Positions 1-9,161 of a stretch of DNA of 64,000 nucleotides are shown here, piece after piece. The DNA comes from Limisphaera sp. (lineage in GTDB: Bacteria; Verrucomicrobiota; Verrucomicrobiia; Limisphaerales; Limisphaeraceae). The DNA lies in contig JANWVC010000014.1 in the NCBI GenBank assembly GCA_025057755.1, positions 88,691 to 152,690 on the forward strand. The letters are read 5' to 3'. A model generated the notes under the pieces. That model was not told where the DNA came from, did no database searches, and saw nothing but the letters and a program-made list of their open reading frames with translations. Position 1 is the stretch's first letter. The number at the start of each line of letters is the position of its first letter. The position numbers and the translations under genes were made by a program.

Positions 1-1
1 A

Positions 2-142
2 GTGGATGCGCGGCCCAGTGATTGTCTGGCCTTGGCTGTGGCTGTGAAAGCCCCTATGTATGTCACCCAGACGTTGTTCGATCAGATGGAGGACATGAGC
101 GAGCATCTCCAGCGGATCAACGAGCAGGATGAGCTGGAGTAG
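2..142 (+). CDS. C-terminal end of a bifunctional nuclease (DUF151) family protein, 5' truncated by window
   Basis: The open frame enters from the left edge and stops with TAG at 140-142, giving about 46 residues. It begins with a segment close to R-P-S-D-x-L-A-L-A-V followed by A-P-M-Y-V, which is the conserved core of the BFN/DUF151 domain (usually R-P-S-D-A-x-A-L-A-x-R and P-I-Y-V). After the core comes an acidic, Gln/Glu-rich tail. Family members are small proteins linked to nuclease activity in a few studied cases; the bacterial role is poorly known. The N-terminal part lies outside the window. The stop is 32 bases before the holA start, in the same direction, so they may be co-transcribed. 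Confidence 0.7.
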   Translation: MDARPSDCLALAVAVKAPMYVTQTLFDQMEDMSEHLQRINEQDELE

Positions 143-174
143 AGCATCCCGTTTGTCGGTACATCCCCTGTTGC

Positions 175-1320
175 ATGCATGCAGCGGTTGCCCCGGACGT
201 CCCTGCGGTGATGGTCTGTGGGGACGATGAACTCACCGTGAAAGAACGCGCGGCCCGGATTTTTGCCGCCTGGCAGGGAGGGCAGTCGTTGGGAGATGAG
301 ATTCTCGACGGCGCAGCGGGCTCGGTGACTGAAGTGTTGACCGTGCTGGATCGGGCGCGAGAGGCGTTGAATACCTTGCCGTTGCCCGGTTCGACCAAGG
401 TGGTCTGGCTGCGGAACTGCACGTTCCTGGGCTCGGATCGACTCGGGGAGGCAGCTGCAGTGACGGACGCGCTGCAGGCTTGGGCCCGGGAATTGCAGCG
501 ATTGGATTGGCGCGGCGTGCGATTGCTCATCAGCGCCGGGCGGGTGGATCGTCGGCGGACATTTGTCAAGGTGTTGGAGCAAATTGGCCGAGTGGAGATA
601 TATGCTGCCTGGTCTGCTGAGGATCGCGATTGGGCGGAACGTGCCGCCGCGTGGGCGTATCAGCGGCTGCGGGAGGCCGGCTTCGAGATTGACGAGGAGG
701 CGCTGGTACGGCTGGTGAATCAGGTGGGGCCTTCCCCCCAATTGTTGCACCGTGAGCTGGACAAGCTTTGTTTATACGTGCTTCCTCGGGTTCGCATTGG
801 CTCTGCAGATGTGGCAGCTGTTGCTGTGCGTCATCGTACGGCCCAGGCTTTTGCGTTGGCAGATGCGGTTGGGGACCGAGACTTGCCTCGGGCTCTGCAG
901 TGTCTGGAGGACGAACTTGGGTCAAGTGGTGGTGAGGGTGACCGCAGCGGACTCGGGATTTTGTACGGGCTTGCCTTCAAAATTCGCGTCTTGTTGTGGG
1001 CCAAAGAGTTGGTGGAGCAGGGGTGGATGCATCCAGAGGCAGATTACTCCACCTTTAAGGCCCGGCTCCTCAGAATCCCTCAGGAACATTTGGCAACGGA
1101 TCGGCGCTTGACCCCGCTGGGAGTTCATCCGTTTGTGTTGCACAAGGCGATGCGTGCGGCTCGGAATTACTCAAGAACTGAGTTGGTCCGTGCGATGAAA
1201 CAGTTGCTGGAATGCAATCAGGCGATGGTGAGTAGCCGACTTGCCCCAGCGCTGCTGTTGCAAAGGTTGCTGGTGGGAATTATCGGCGGATCGGGTGGGG
1301 TCCGAACCCCCTCGCCGTAA
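175..1320 (+). CDS. holA: DNA polymerase III subunit delta (HolA)
   Basis: 381 residues, the usual size for the delta subunit that opens the beta sliding clamp within the clamp-loader complex. The order fits HolA: an N-terminal AAA-like region with a conserved G-D-D/E-x-x-x-K-E start (residues 14-22), a middle helical part, and a C-terminal region starting near R-H-R-T-A-Q-A-F-A-L-A-D-A-V and continuing with L-x-x-L. It has no Walker A motif, as expected for delta. The ATG at 175 is the first start that keeps the family N-terminus. It lies between the DUF151 gene and the STAS gene on the same strand with 11 bases to the latter. Assignment is by family resemblance; confidence is high because the length and the central motif agree. 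Confidence 0.85.
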   Translation: MHAAVAPDVPAVMVCGDDELTVKERAARIFAAWQGGQSLGDEILDGAAGSVTEVLTVLDRAREALNTLPLPGSTKVVWLRNCTFLGSDRLGEAAAVTDALQAWARELQRLDWRGVRLLISAGRVDRRRTFVKVLEQIGRVEIYAAWSAEDRDWAERAAAWAYQRLREAGFEIDEEALVRLVNQVGPSPQLLHRELDKLCLYVLPRVRIGSADVAAVAVRHRTAQAFALADAVGDRDLPRALQCLEDELGSSGGEGDRSGLGILYGLAFKIRVLLWAKELVEQGWMHPEADYSTFKARLLRIPQEHLATDRRLTPLGVHPFVLHKAMRAARNYSRTELVRAMKQLLECNQAMVSSRLAPALLLQRLLVGIIGGSGGVRTPSP

Positions 1321-1331
1321 AGTTCGGGCGC

Positions 1332-1883
1332 ATGAGTTTACCAAAGGCCAAAGTGCTGGTTATGGTGACCGACCGCGATGTGTGGTTGCGGGTAAGCGGT
1401 CATGCCAAGTTCACGGCGGCTCCGGACTTCAAGTCGCTGGTTCAGGGACTGCTGCAAAAGGGTTATCGGCGGTTCCATGTGGATTTGAGCGAGTGCATCC
1501 TGATGGACAGCACTTTCCTGGGCTTGCTGTGTCGGTTGGGGGTGCAAATGTTGCAAAGCGGCGATTCGGAAGCCTGTGTACGGGTGCTTAATCCAAGCCC
1601 GCGGGTGGTGGAACTAATCGAAGGCATGGGCGTGCGGGATTACCTGCAGGTGGTGCAGGATGCGAAGCTCGCACCAGGGCGTCTCCAAGGCACCGAGACG
1701 GTACTGGGGGCCGCCCCGACTGATCGGGAGGTGCTGGCGCGAACCAGCTTGGAGGCTCATGAGACACTGATGAGCCTCAGCCCGGAAAACCTGGCTCGCT
1801 TCAAGGATGTGGCCCGGTTTCTGGCGGAAGATTTGCAGCGACTCGCCAACGCGCGAAACCCATCGTCCGGATCCAACGGTTGA
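1332..1883 (+). CDS. STAS-domain protein (anti-sigma factor antagonist-like)
   Basis: 183 residues. Residues about 10-105 form a STAS domain: alternating beta strands and helices with the segment D-L-S-E-C-x-x-M-D-S-T-F-L-G, where the serine after M-D is the position phosphorylated in SpoIIAA-type antagonists. A C-terminal extension of about 70 residues is charged and probably helical (x-T-S-L-E-A-H-E-T-L-M-S-L-S), which is longer than a stand-alone SpoIIAA. No cognate anti-sigma kinase or sigma factor gene is next to it, so the partner must be elsewhere. It follows holA by 11 bases and is convergent with rhaA. A role in partner-switch signalling is inferred from the domain only. Confidence 0.75.
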   Translation: MSLPKAKVLVMVTDRDVWLRVSGHAKFTAAPDFKSLVQGLLQKGYRRFHVDLSECILMDSTFLGLLCRLGVQMLQSGDSEACVRVLNPSPRVVELIEGMGVRDYLQVVQDAKLAPGRLQGTETVLGAAPTDREVLARTSLEAHETLMSLSPENLARFKDVARFLAEDLQRLANARNPSSGSNG

Positions 1884-1946
1884 AGTTCGCCTCGCCCAGA
1901 ATGTTCCCACCCCGGTTACCCCGGAAAACGGCCGAGGTTCTGGCCG

Positions 1947-2003
1947 AAAGTCAGCTATCGGACATTTGAGTCTGGTCTTGTTTTGCTCAAGTTCGCTGAC
2001 TTT
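1947..2003. terminator. Inverted repeat between convergent STAS and rhaA genes, possible bidirectional terminator
   Basis: AAAGTCAGC at 1947-1955 pairs with GCTGACTTT at 1995-2003, and an inner TTGAG/CTCAA pair (1965-1969 and 1986-1990) could extend the structure. It overlaps the last codons of rhaA. A second small hairpin, CGGCC/GGCCG, lies just before it at 1929-1946. There is no long U tract on either strand, so terminator function is only a suggestion from the convergent layout. Confidence 0.3.
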
Positions 2004-3255
2004 GCACCTTGCGTTCGTATTGACGGACTTCTGTCAACCAGTCGAGTCCTACCGGCACGCCGGATCGAGCGCAATGATAATCCCAAACCGATCCGAAAGG
2101 CAGATTCTTGGCTTCCTCCATCCAGGCCAGGCGGCCGGTGTAATCGCCGACCTGTTCGAGCTCTTGATAACGGGACCACGGTTCAAGCAGCGCGTACAAG
2201 AGGGCACGCAACAGGCTCCGTGTCCCGATAACCCAAGCGGCGACCCGGTTGATGCTGGCATCGAAGAAGTCCAGTCCCAGGTAGGTTCGCTTCAAATAAT
2301 CGCCTCGAACCAACTCCTGGGCAATGGCCAATAGATCGTCGTTAACAATCACGACATGATCGCTGTCCCAACGAACGCCGCGACTGACATGCAGCAAGAT
2401 CCCCGGCACAAAACAGAGCACGGAAGAGATTTTGTCCGCCAAACTCTCTGTGGGATGGTAATGACCGGCATCCAGGCACAGCAGTTTTTGCCGCTTTACT
2501 GCGTAACCAAGGTAAAACTCGTGCATTCCCACCGTGTAGCTTTCGGCGCCGATGCCAAACAGTTTGCCCTCCACGGCGTCCAGATGGTGGCGCGGCGACA
2601 ACTGCTTGCGAAATACGTCATCCAGGGACTCCAGCAAACGCTCGCGCGGCCGACGTCGGTCGGCTGGAATGTCCTTCATTCCGTCTGGGATCCAGAGATT
2701 GGTCACCGTGGGGGTCCCCAAAGCGCGGCCCATGGCCGCACCAATTTCCCGGCACCGCTGACAGTGTTCGATCCAATACCGTCGGATGGCAGGATCCGGA
2801 TGTGACAAAGTAAAGCCATCCGCTGCTAAACGATGCGCGAAACACGTGGGATTGAAATCCAGGCCGATGCCATGGTGGCGAGCCCACTCGATCCAGCCAC
2901 GGAAATGCTCCACACTGATTTCGTTCCGCTCAACTTTGCGTCCGCCGAACTCGCCATAGATCGCGTGCAAATTGAAACGATGTCGTCCCGGAATCAGGGA
3001 GAAGGCCTTCTCCGCGTCCTGCCGCAATTCTTCTGGTGTTCGCGCCCGGCCTGGGTATGCGCCCGTAACGGCCAGGCCACCGCCCGGTGCGTCGGCGTTA
3101 CCTTCGAAACCGCGGACATCGTCCCCTTGCCAACAGTGGATGGAGACCCGAATCGAGTTGAGTTTTTCGAGTGCTTGCTCGGTATCTACCCCTAACGCTG
3201 CATACCGTTCGCGTGCCTGTTGATAGGCTTTTTCAATGGATCGAATAGATTTCAT
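1987..3255 (-). CDS. rhaA: L-rhamnose isomerase (EC 5.3.1.14)
   Basis: 422 residues, matching the typical 415-420 of RhaA, a TIM-barrel metal-dependent aldose-ketose isomerase converting L-rhamnose to L-rhamnulose in the cytoplasm. Visible family marks are [10 protein letters not shown] near residue 40, [10 protein letters not shown] near 153, [12 protein letters not shown] near 237 and [12 protein letters not shown] near 259, which include the metal and substrate ligands. The ATG at 3255 gives the usual K-x-I-x-x-A-Y-x-x-A-x-E start. No rhamnulokinase, aldolase or rhamnose transporter is adjacent, so this is a solitary pathway gene here. It is convergent with the STAS gene. Confidence 0.93.
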   Translation of the reverse strand: MKSIRSIEKAYQQARERYAALGVDTEQALEKLNSIRVSIHCWQGDDVRGFEGNADAPGGGLAVTGAYPGRARTPEELRQDAEKAFSLIPGRHRFNLHAIYGEFGGRKVERNEISVEHFRGWIEWARHHGIGLDFNPTCFAHRLAADGFTLSHPDPAIRRYWIEHCQRCREIGAAMGRALGTPTVTNLWIPDGMKDIPADRRRPRERLLESLDDVFRKQLSPRHHLDAVEGKLFGIGAESYTVGMHEFYLGYAVKRQKLLCLDAGHYHPTESLADKISSVLCFVPGILLHVSRGVRWDSDHVVIVNDDLLAIAQELVRGDYLKRTYLGLDFFDASINRVAAWVIGTRSLLRALLYALLEPWSRYQELEQVGDYTGRLAWMEEAKNLPFGSVWDYHCARSGVPVGLDWLTEVRQYERKVQSQRT

Positions 3256-4014
3256 AGTCGTGATCGGGAAAGGCCGAAAGCCGGGCGGTGCATCCGCGGA
3301 GCCGGAACCGGTTCCTCAGGGTGCCGGCTCTAGGCGGACGTTTGCACCTGCCCGTCCTTCGAATCAAACCCTGTTCCAACCTTGGAGCTGGCCTTTCGAA
3401 TGGCGAGATCAAAAAGGGGACGGACGTTCTCATCCATTGCACCAGCCAGGCGCGAGGGTGTCTGGGAAGTTCTGGAGGTGCGCCGATGGTTCTGGCCAGA
3501 GATTGCTGTTCCGGGAGGGCCACTCGGTTTGTGCTGGGCGTGGGCTGGCTGCACTGAGTTGTTGCAGGGCAGCGAGATGGCGTGTCGGCTGCGACGCCAC
3601 GCTCGAGGTATGGCGCAACGGCCCAACCCGCACGATCCGGCTGCCCTTGGCCGAGTTACCCGACGCCGAAACATTCGCGCGGTCTTCCCCCCGACCTGTG
3701 AAAACCAATCCTTGGGAAGAGTGGGTGTGAGCACCTTTGGACCCGGAATCTCGCAGGCGGTTAAGAGCCCCTGATGCTCTCCGGGGCGTGGTTGTATTGC
3801 GTCTGCCGCCTGGCTCACCGCTTGCACGCGCAGGTTTACACCCGACGATGTGATTCTTCAGGTTGATGGCGGAGCCACCCGCTCTGTGGGGGCTGTTTAC
3901 AACGCGCTGCGACTTGCCACGCAACCCGAGATCCGCATTCGAGTGTGGCGTCAGGAAAGGGAACACAGTCGTACTTACATCATGCGCGTGCCCAATCCAA
4001 GGGCCATGCGGTGA
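3256..4014 (+). pseudogene. Decayed PDZ-domain protein gene (HtrA/DegP-like remnant)
   Basis: No single frame is open, but pieces of a PDZ protein appear in different frames. Around 3590-3700 one frame reads like the end of a first PDZ domain (T-L-E-V-W-R-N-G then I-R-L-P-L-A-E-L-P). The same frame, after a TGA at 3728-3730, resumes with P-D-A-L-R-G-V-V-V-L-R-L-P and L-A-R-A-G. At about 3845 a one-base shift moves to another frame that reads P-D-D-V-I-L-Q-V-D-G and I-R-I-R-V-W-R-Q and stops at 4012-4014. A possible S-S-G-G serine-protease core sits further upstream in a third frame, but this is weak. At least two lesions are needed. The start is not defined. Identity as HtrA-like is an inference from the PDZ pair. 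Confidence 0.6.
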
Positions 4015-4057
4015 TTCTTCTTGCGATTCCATTCAGCAGGCCCCGATCATCCTTCGC

Positions 4058-4750
4058 ATGAAGAACCACGGTGTGGTCGTCATTACCGGCGCTACTCGCG
4101 GCTTGGGCCGTGCCATGGTCGAGGAGTTCATCCGCCATGGCTGGGTGGTAGCCGGGTGCGGGCGCAATGCCGCAGATGTCGAAGACCTGTGCCGACTGCA
4201 TCCGGCTCCGCATCATTTCGCCGCACTCGACGTCCGGGATGATTCAGCCATGCGCAGTTGGGCTGAGTCCCTGTCCGCCACCGTAGGAGTGCCAGATCTA
4301 TTACTAAACAACGCCGCCGTTATCCATCGTTTGGCACCCTTGTGGGAACTGTCGGCCGAAGAGTTTGATGCCGTGATCGATACCAACATCAAGGGTGTAG
4401 CAAATGTGATCCGTCATTTCGTCCCCCGCATGATTCAGCGCCGCCGAGGAGTCATCGTCAATTTCAGCTCGGGCTGGGGCCGCAGCGTGGATGCTCAAGT
4501 GGCACCGTACTGTGCCACCAAGTGGGCCATTGAAGGAATGACGCGTGCCCTGGCCGAGGAGCTGCCCAACGGCCTGGCCGCCGTTGCCCTGAATCCGGGC
4601 ATTATTCATACGGACATGCTGGAGGCATGCTTCGGCTCCATGGCCAAGCAGTATCCTTCGCCGGCGGCCTGGGCACGCTCGGCAGTCCCGTTCCTCCTGA
4701 AATTGGGACCAGCTGATAATGGCAAGGCTCTCACTGCGCCCACCCCTTGA
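4058..4750 (+). CDS. SDR-family NAD(P)-dependent oxidoreductase
   Basis: 230 residues from the ATG at 4058. A classical short-chain dehydrogenase: the cofactor motif T-G-A-T-R-G-L-G is at residues 10-17, N-N-A-A-V follows in the middle, and the catalytic Ser, Tyr and Lys lie in N-F-S-S-G-W-G-R and Y-C-A-T-K-W-A. P-G-I-I-H-T-D follows, as in the family. The frame is open upstream to 3863, but that part overlaps the PDZ remnant and shows no SDR sequence, so the internal ATG is preferred. The substrate cannot be told from sequence. The stop is 113 bases before the mrp start. Confidence 0.85.
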   Translation: MKNHGVVVITGATRGLGRAMVEEFIRHGWVVAGCGRNAADVEDLCRLHPAPHHFAALDVRDDSAMRSWAESLSATVGVPDLLLNNAAVIHRLAPLWELSAEEFDAVIDTNIKGVANVIRHFVPRMIQRRRGVIVNFSSGWGRSVDAQVAPYCATKWAIEGMTRALAEELPNGLAAVALNPGIIHTDMLEACFGSMAKQYPSPAAWARSAVPFLLKLGPADNGKALTAPTP

Positions 4751-4863
4751 CACGAAGGCCGGGCCGTCGGGCCCGCACCGCTTGCAAGGGAGGGGAATCC
4801 TGCTTCAACCGGCTCCTGCCCCCTTGCCACGCGGTCAAACCTTGGCAAGTTGGATCGAGCACA

Positions 4864-5955
4864 ATGAACACATGGTCGCCAGAAGATATTCGGAACGCGT
4901 TGCGCAGCGTGAAATACCCCGGGTACAGCCGCGACATTGTTTCGTTTGGCCTGGTCCAAGACATTCGCGTTGAAGGTGAGCGCGTCCATGTGGTACTGCA
5001 CTTGAACTCGCCCAATACTGAAGCCGGTCAACGAATCCGGGAAGAAAGCCAGGCCCTGTTGGAATCCCTCCCCGGCGTTCGTGAAGCCATCGTGGAATTG
5101 ATTCAACCCGCAGCAAGCATGCCCCATGCAGGACCGGATCCCTGGGCTCATCAAAGCCGTGTACCCGGTGTGCAACGTGTCCTGGCTGTGGCCAGCGGAA
5201 AAGGTGGCGTAGGCAAGTCCACCGTGGCCGTCAACCTCGCCTGTGCGTTACAACAGCTCCAACGCCGGGTCGGCCTGTTGGATTGCGACATTTATGGTCC
5301 CAGCATTCCCTTGATGATGGGGGTGCGCGAACGTCCGACTCTGAGCCCGCGTGAAATGCTGGTCCCGCCGGTCGGTCACGGCGTCAAACTCATGAGCATC
5401 GGGTTCCTGCTGGAAGATGATCAACCGGTCATCTGGCGCGGACCCATGATTCAGAAGACCATTCAGCAATTCCTCACCGTGGTCGAGTGGGGCGAATTGG
5501 ACTATCTGCTGGTGGACCTGCCGCCGGGCACCGGTGACGCACAACTGTCGCTTTGCCAGTCGGTTCCCTTAGACGGCGGGATTATCGTGACCACACCGCA
5601 GGCTGCCGCAGTGGGCGTGGTCCGAAAAGGAATCGCCATGTTTCAAAAGGTCCATGTGCCGATCGTCGGCATCATCGAAAACATGAGCTACTTTCAGACT
5701 CCGGACGGCCAGCGCATTGAGATCTTTGGTCATGGCGGCGGACAATCGGAAGCCGCGCGCCAAGGTCTTCCGTTTTTGGGAGAAATCCCCATTTATCCCG
5801 AAATCCGCGAAGCGGGCGATCGCGGTCTACCCGTGGTGGTGTCAACACCCCATCACCCAGCCGCCAAGGGATTCATCCAAATTGCCCGAACGATCTGCAA
5901 CGCGTTAGAGCACAGCGTGGGCTCTGGTCCAAGCTCGGGACCAGGAAAAGCCTGA
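4864..5955 (+). CDS. mrp: Mrp/ApbC-family iron-sulfur cluster carrier ATPase
   Basis: 363 residues. An N-terminal MIP18/DUF59 domain (about residues 5-90) is followed by a P-loop ATPase domain with the deviant Walker A G-K-G-G-V-G-K-S near residue 115, D-C-D-I-Y-G-P-S-I, a switch segment D-L-P-P-G-T-G-D-A and a late I-E-N-M-S-Y. The family binds and transfers Fe-S clusters as a dimer in the cytosol. The usual C-terminal C-x-x-C cluster ligands are not evident: after I-E-N-M-S-Y the sequence runs F-Q-T-P-D-G. Many Mrp members have this reduced form. The ATG at 4864 was chosen because the 39 residues open before it look like spurious low-complexity sequence. Confidence 0.9.
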   Translation: MNTWSPEDIRNALRSVKYPGYSRDIVSFGLVQDIRVEGERVHVVLHLNSPNTEAGQRIREESQALLESLPGVREAIVELIQPAASMPHAGPDPWAHQSRVPGVQRVLAVASGKGGVGKSTVAVNLACALQQLQRRVGLLDCDIYGPSIPLMMGVRERPTLSPREMLVPPVGHGVKLMSIGFLLEDDQPVIWRGPMIQKTIQQFLTVVEWGELDYLLVDLPPGTGDAQLSLCQSVPLDGGIIVTTPQAAAVGVVRKGIAMFQKVHVPIVGIIENMSYFQTPDGQRIEIFGHGGGQSEAARQGLPFLGEIPIYPEIREAGDRGLPVVVSTPHHPAAKGFIQIARTICNALEHSVGSGPSSGPGKA

Positions 5956-5972
5956 TCGACGGAGAGATGTGT

Positions 5973-5999
5973 GCCCAAACGGGCGGGGTCTTCCCCTTC
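5973..5999 (+). terminator. Two adjacent small hairpins after mrp, weak terminator candidate
   Basis: GCCC-AAAC-GGGC at 5973-5984 is followed directly by GGGG-TCTT-CCCC at 5985-5996 and a short pyrimidine run. Stems are only four base pairs each, so function is uncertain. The 120-base spacer between mrp and the epimerase remnant holds nothing else recognisable. Confidence 0.25.
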
Positions 6000-6075
6000 T
6001 TCCGGTCCCCTTCGATGCGCCGGACGATACCTACAAAGTTGAACCGGTTCAGGCTCTGCGCCCCACTATGGATCC

Positions 6076-7101
6076 GTGCGCATTCTGTTGCTTGGCGGCT
6101 CGGGCAACCTGTCCCAGGCCTGTGCTGAGGAGCTCCGTGGGCAGGGCCATCAGGTGGTTTTGTTAACCCGGGGTTATAAGCCGGTGCCTCCGGGATTCGA
6201 TCACTTTGCGGTCGATCGTCGCAACCGCGAGGCTTTGCGGCGCCTGGTCTTGTCTCAAAACGCAGGAGGTGGTGATCAACCTTTCGGGCTACGAGTTGGC
6301 CGATGTCCAACTGAACTATGAGTCGTTTGCCGCCCGGATCACGCAGTACGTATTCATTAGCTCGGCCAATGTTTATGCCAAGCCTCCACCCGCGCCTGCC
6401 CATCCGGGAAGCCACACCGCTGGACAATCCGTCTTGGGAATATGCGCGCAAAAAAGAAGCCTCTGAAGCATGGCTCTTGGAGCGGTGGCGCCAGAGCGGC
6501 TTCCCCGTGACAGTCGTGCGTCCTTCGCATACGTACTCGGACCACCGGATTCCCCAACCCAATGGCCAGCCGCGGCCATGGGTTGGCCGCCCGTTTGGAA
6601 CGGGGTCAGCCGATATGGATTCCCGATGAAGGGGAAAGTCCATGGCCCCTCACTTGGGCCGGTGACTTTGCCATCGGCCTGGCCGGCTTGGTCGGTCAGA
6701 AGGAGGCTCTAGGAGAAGCATTCCACACTACCAGCGACGAGGCCCTAACTTAGAACCAGATCTTCTGTGAGATTGCCTCCGCCGTGGGTGCGGAACCCAA
6801 GGTTGTGCCCGTCCCCACCGATTTCATCTGCCAGGTCTGTCCGGAAATGACGGGGCCGTTGAAGGGCGACAAGGCTCAGCCTGCGATTTTTGACAATACA
6901 AAACTCCGACGGCTGGTGCCCGGTTTTCTATGTCGCGTGCCGTTTCGCGAGGGAATTGGCGCAGCGGTGGCTTGGCTGAAGGAGCATCCGGAGTATCAAG
7001 ACTTGGCCGACTCGCCCGTGGACCGAATCCTCGACACCGTGTTGGAGGCGTGGCAGGCCTGCTCACGTCGCAATGCTTCGAGTAATCTTCGGAGTGCTTG
7101 A
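6076..7101 (+). pseudogene. Decayed NAD-dependent epimerase/dehydratase (extended SDR) gene
   Basis: Pieces in three frames join into one extended SDR protein of about 340 residues. The GTG at 6076 opens R-I-L-L-L-G-G-S-G-N-L, a Rossmann start. Near 6250 the frame changes and continues with V-V-I-N-L-S-G-Y-E-L-A-D-V and Y-V-F-I-S-S-A-N-V-Y-A. Near 6380 it changes again (L-P-I-R-E-A-T-P-L, then E-Y-A-R-K-K, where Y and K are the active-site pair). Near 6565 a third change leads to A-R-L-E-R-G-Q-P. In that frame TAG at 6751-6753 interrupts E-A-L-T-*-N-Q-I-F, most simply a former tryptophan. The tail continues with P-T-D-F-I-C-Q-V-C-P-E-M-T-G and stops at 7101. Three frameshifts plus one nonsense codon make a sequencing slip alone unlikely. 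Confidence 0.8.
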
Positions 7102-7202
7102 GGTTTGCTCCGGCTCACCCGTTCTCCAGATCTCGCTCGCTGTAAAGGGCGGCTTTGCGTAGGCTTCCGAGGCGGGACGCAAATGCGCCAACAAGTTGGG
7201 AC

Positions 7203-9056
7203 ATGCAGAGTCAGACCATACCAGGTCAGTGTCAATCTCCGGAGTCTCACAAGCTCCGAGAGCGGTTTAAACAATGGTGGCCCTTAATTCGGCCGGCTTG
7301 GCCTTTTATGGTCGGCGGTCTGCTGGCAGGGGTCGGCTTTGCCGCCCTGAGCGGAGCCGGCCTGCCGGCGATGTTGAAGACGGTGATGCCGATCTTTTTC
7401 GGTCAGGAACAGGAAGCGTCGCCCTGGGTAGTGCAAACCGCTCGTTATTTGTTCGGCGAGCATTATCAGGATCCGTTGCTGCTGCTCGCCTGCTTGGGGA
7501 TGCCGGTAGTGTTCCTCTTGCGTGGATGGTGCAGTTTTCTCAACCGTTATTGGGTCAACCAAGCAGGGTTCATCTTTCTTGAAGGACTCAGACGTCAAAC
7601 CTTCGAGCGTTTGCAAACGCTGCCCCTTGCGTTCTATTATCGGCACAAAACCGGCGACCTCACCAGCCGGTTGGTCAACGACGCCGAACAAATCCGCTCA
7701 CTCATCCTCTTGCTCAGCAATGATGCGATCAAACAACCGTTGGTCTTGTTGGCTGCCCTCGGTTATCTCATCTGGGTCTCCATGGTGGAACGCAGTGCGT
7801 TTTTCACCCTTGTGGCGATGATTACCATCCCGCTTTGCGTGCTGCCGCTGCGAATGGTGACACGTCGTTTGCTCCGGCGCGCGCGACTGGTGGCCCGACA
7901 AAGCGGCGAACTGGCTGCCCTGGTGGCCGAGGCTTTGCAGTCGCCCGTGGAAATTCAAGCTTACAATCTCCAGGAACTTCAGGTTCGTCGCTTCGCCGAA
8001 AGGCTCAGGGAGATTCTCCGGCTTTCGCTCAAAACCGTGAAATACGAGGCGATGCTGGGCCCGTCCATCGAATTCATCGCAACCTGTGGGCTGATGGCAG
8101 CCCTGTACCTGGGTGTCCGCAGCGGCATCGACTTTGCCACATTCAGTTCCCTCGCTCTGGCACTTTACCTGTCTTATGAGCCGGTCAAGAAACTCAGCGG
8201 CCTCCACGCCGCGCTTAAGTCTCGCCAGGCCTCCCTGGAAAGATTGGAGGAAATCCTGACCGCATCCGACACGTTGCCCAACCCCGTTCAGCCTCGGCCT
8301 TTGCCGCCCACGCATGCTCCTTTGGAGTTCCGCAATGTAAGTTTTCGTTATCCCAACCGGCACGACCCCGAAGCCCTTCCGGCTCTCTGTCAGATCAACG
8401 TCCGGATCGAACCCGGCGAAACCGTCGCTTTGGTGGGGCCCAGCGGAGCCGGCAAAAGCACTTTTGCTCTCTTGATTCCCCGTTTCTTTGATCCCACTGA
8501 AGGACAGGTGACCTACGGCGGCATGGATCTTCGTGACCTGGATAAACACGCGTGGCGCAAACGCATCGCGCTGGTGCCGCAGTCCCCGGCTCTCTTCAAC
8601 GCTACCATTGCCGAAAACATCCGGCTGGGCCGACCGGACGCCGATGACGCAGCGGTTCGAGAGGCGGCCCGCAGGGCTGGCGCCGCTGAATTCATCGAGT
8701 CCCTGCCGCAGGGTTATGACACACAAGTGGGCGAACACGGCATGGCACTGTCCGGCGGCCAACGACAGCGAATTGCCCTGGCCCGCGCATTTTTAAAAAA
8801 CGCACCCATCCTCATTCTCGACGAAGCCACCAGCGCTCTGGATTCTGAAAGCGAGGCCCGCGTTCAGGAAGCCTTGCGAGAACTGATCCGGGGTCGCACC
8901 ACCATCTTAATTGCCCATCGTTTCAGCTCCATCCACCTGGCGCGTCGGGTGCTCGTTTTCGAAGAGGGCCGGATCACCGGCGACGGGCCACCCGACCAAC
9001 TGGCCCAGAGCCACCCCGTCTATCGGCGTCTTTGGGAACTGCAACGCCTTGGTTGA
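7203..9056 (+). CDS. MsbA-like ABC exporter (lipid/LPS flippase family), half-transporter
   Basis: 617 residues, one transmembrane domain fused to one nucleotide-binding domain, so it acts as an inner-membrane homodimer. About six hydrophobic segments lie in residues 20-310. The ATPase domain has Walker A G-P-S-G-A-G-K-S-T, Q-loop V-P-Q-S-P-A-L-F, signature L-S-G-G-Q-R-Q-R, Walker B I-L-I-L-D-E-A-T-S-A-L-D and the switch histidine in I-A-H-R-F-S-S. The intracellular-loop segment L-P-L-A-F-Y-Y-R-H-K-T-G-D-L-T-S-R-L-V-N matches the MsbA/lipid exporter group. The next genes are glycosyltransferases, which fits glycolipid or LPS export, but the substrate is inferred. ATG 7203 is preferred; TTG at 7155 would add 16 residues. 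Confidence 0.88.
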   Translation: MQSQTIPGQCQSPESHKLRERFKQWWPLIRPAWPFMVGGLLAGVGFAALSGAGLPAMLKTVMPIFFGQEQEASPWVVQTARYLFGEHYQDPLLLLACLGMPVVFLLRGWCSFLNRYWVNQAGFIFLEGLRRQTFERLQTLPLAFYYRHKTGDLTSRLVNDAEQIRSLILLLSNDAIKQPLVLLAALGYLIWVSMVERSAFFTLVAMITIPLCVLPLRMVTRRLLRRARLVARQSGELAALVAEALQSPVEIQAYNLQELQVRRFAERLREILRLSLKTVKYEAMLGPSIEFIATCGLMAALYLGVRSGIDFATFSSLALALYLSYEPVKKLSGLHAALKSRQASLERLEEILTASDTLPNPVQPRPLPPTHAPLEFRNVSFRYPNRHDPEALPALCQINVRIEPGETVALVGPSGAGKSTFALLIPRFFDPTEGQVTYGGMDLRDLDKHAWRKRIALVPQSPALFNATIAENIRLGRPDADDAAVREAARRAGAAEFIESLPQGYDTQVGEHGMALSGGQRQRIALARAFLKNAPILILDEATSALDSESEARVQEALRELIRGRTTILIAHRFSSIHLARRVLVFEEGRITGDGPPDQLAQSHPVYRRLWELQRLG

Positions 9057-9161
9057 ATCCCGTCCCTGATGCTGCTCTTGACCGCCTTCGCAATGGCCGC
9101 CGAACCATACCCATTGACCCGACTCCCAGGCTCTCTTAGCGTGCTGCCTATCCATTGCGCT

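Noticed and set aside
7698..8762. Long open frame on the minus strand opposite the ABC exporter
   Set aside because: It mirrors the codons of the clearly coding plus-strand gene, and its residues resemble no protein family.
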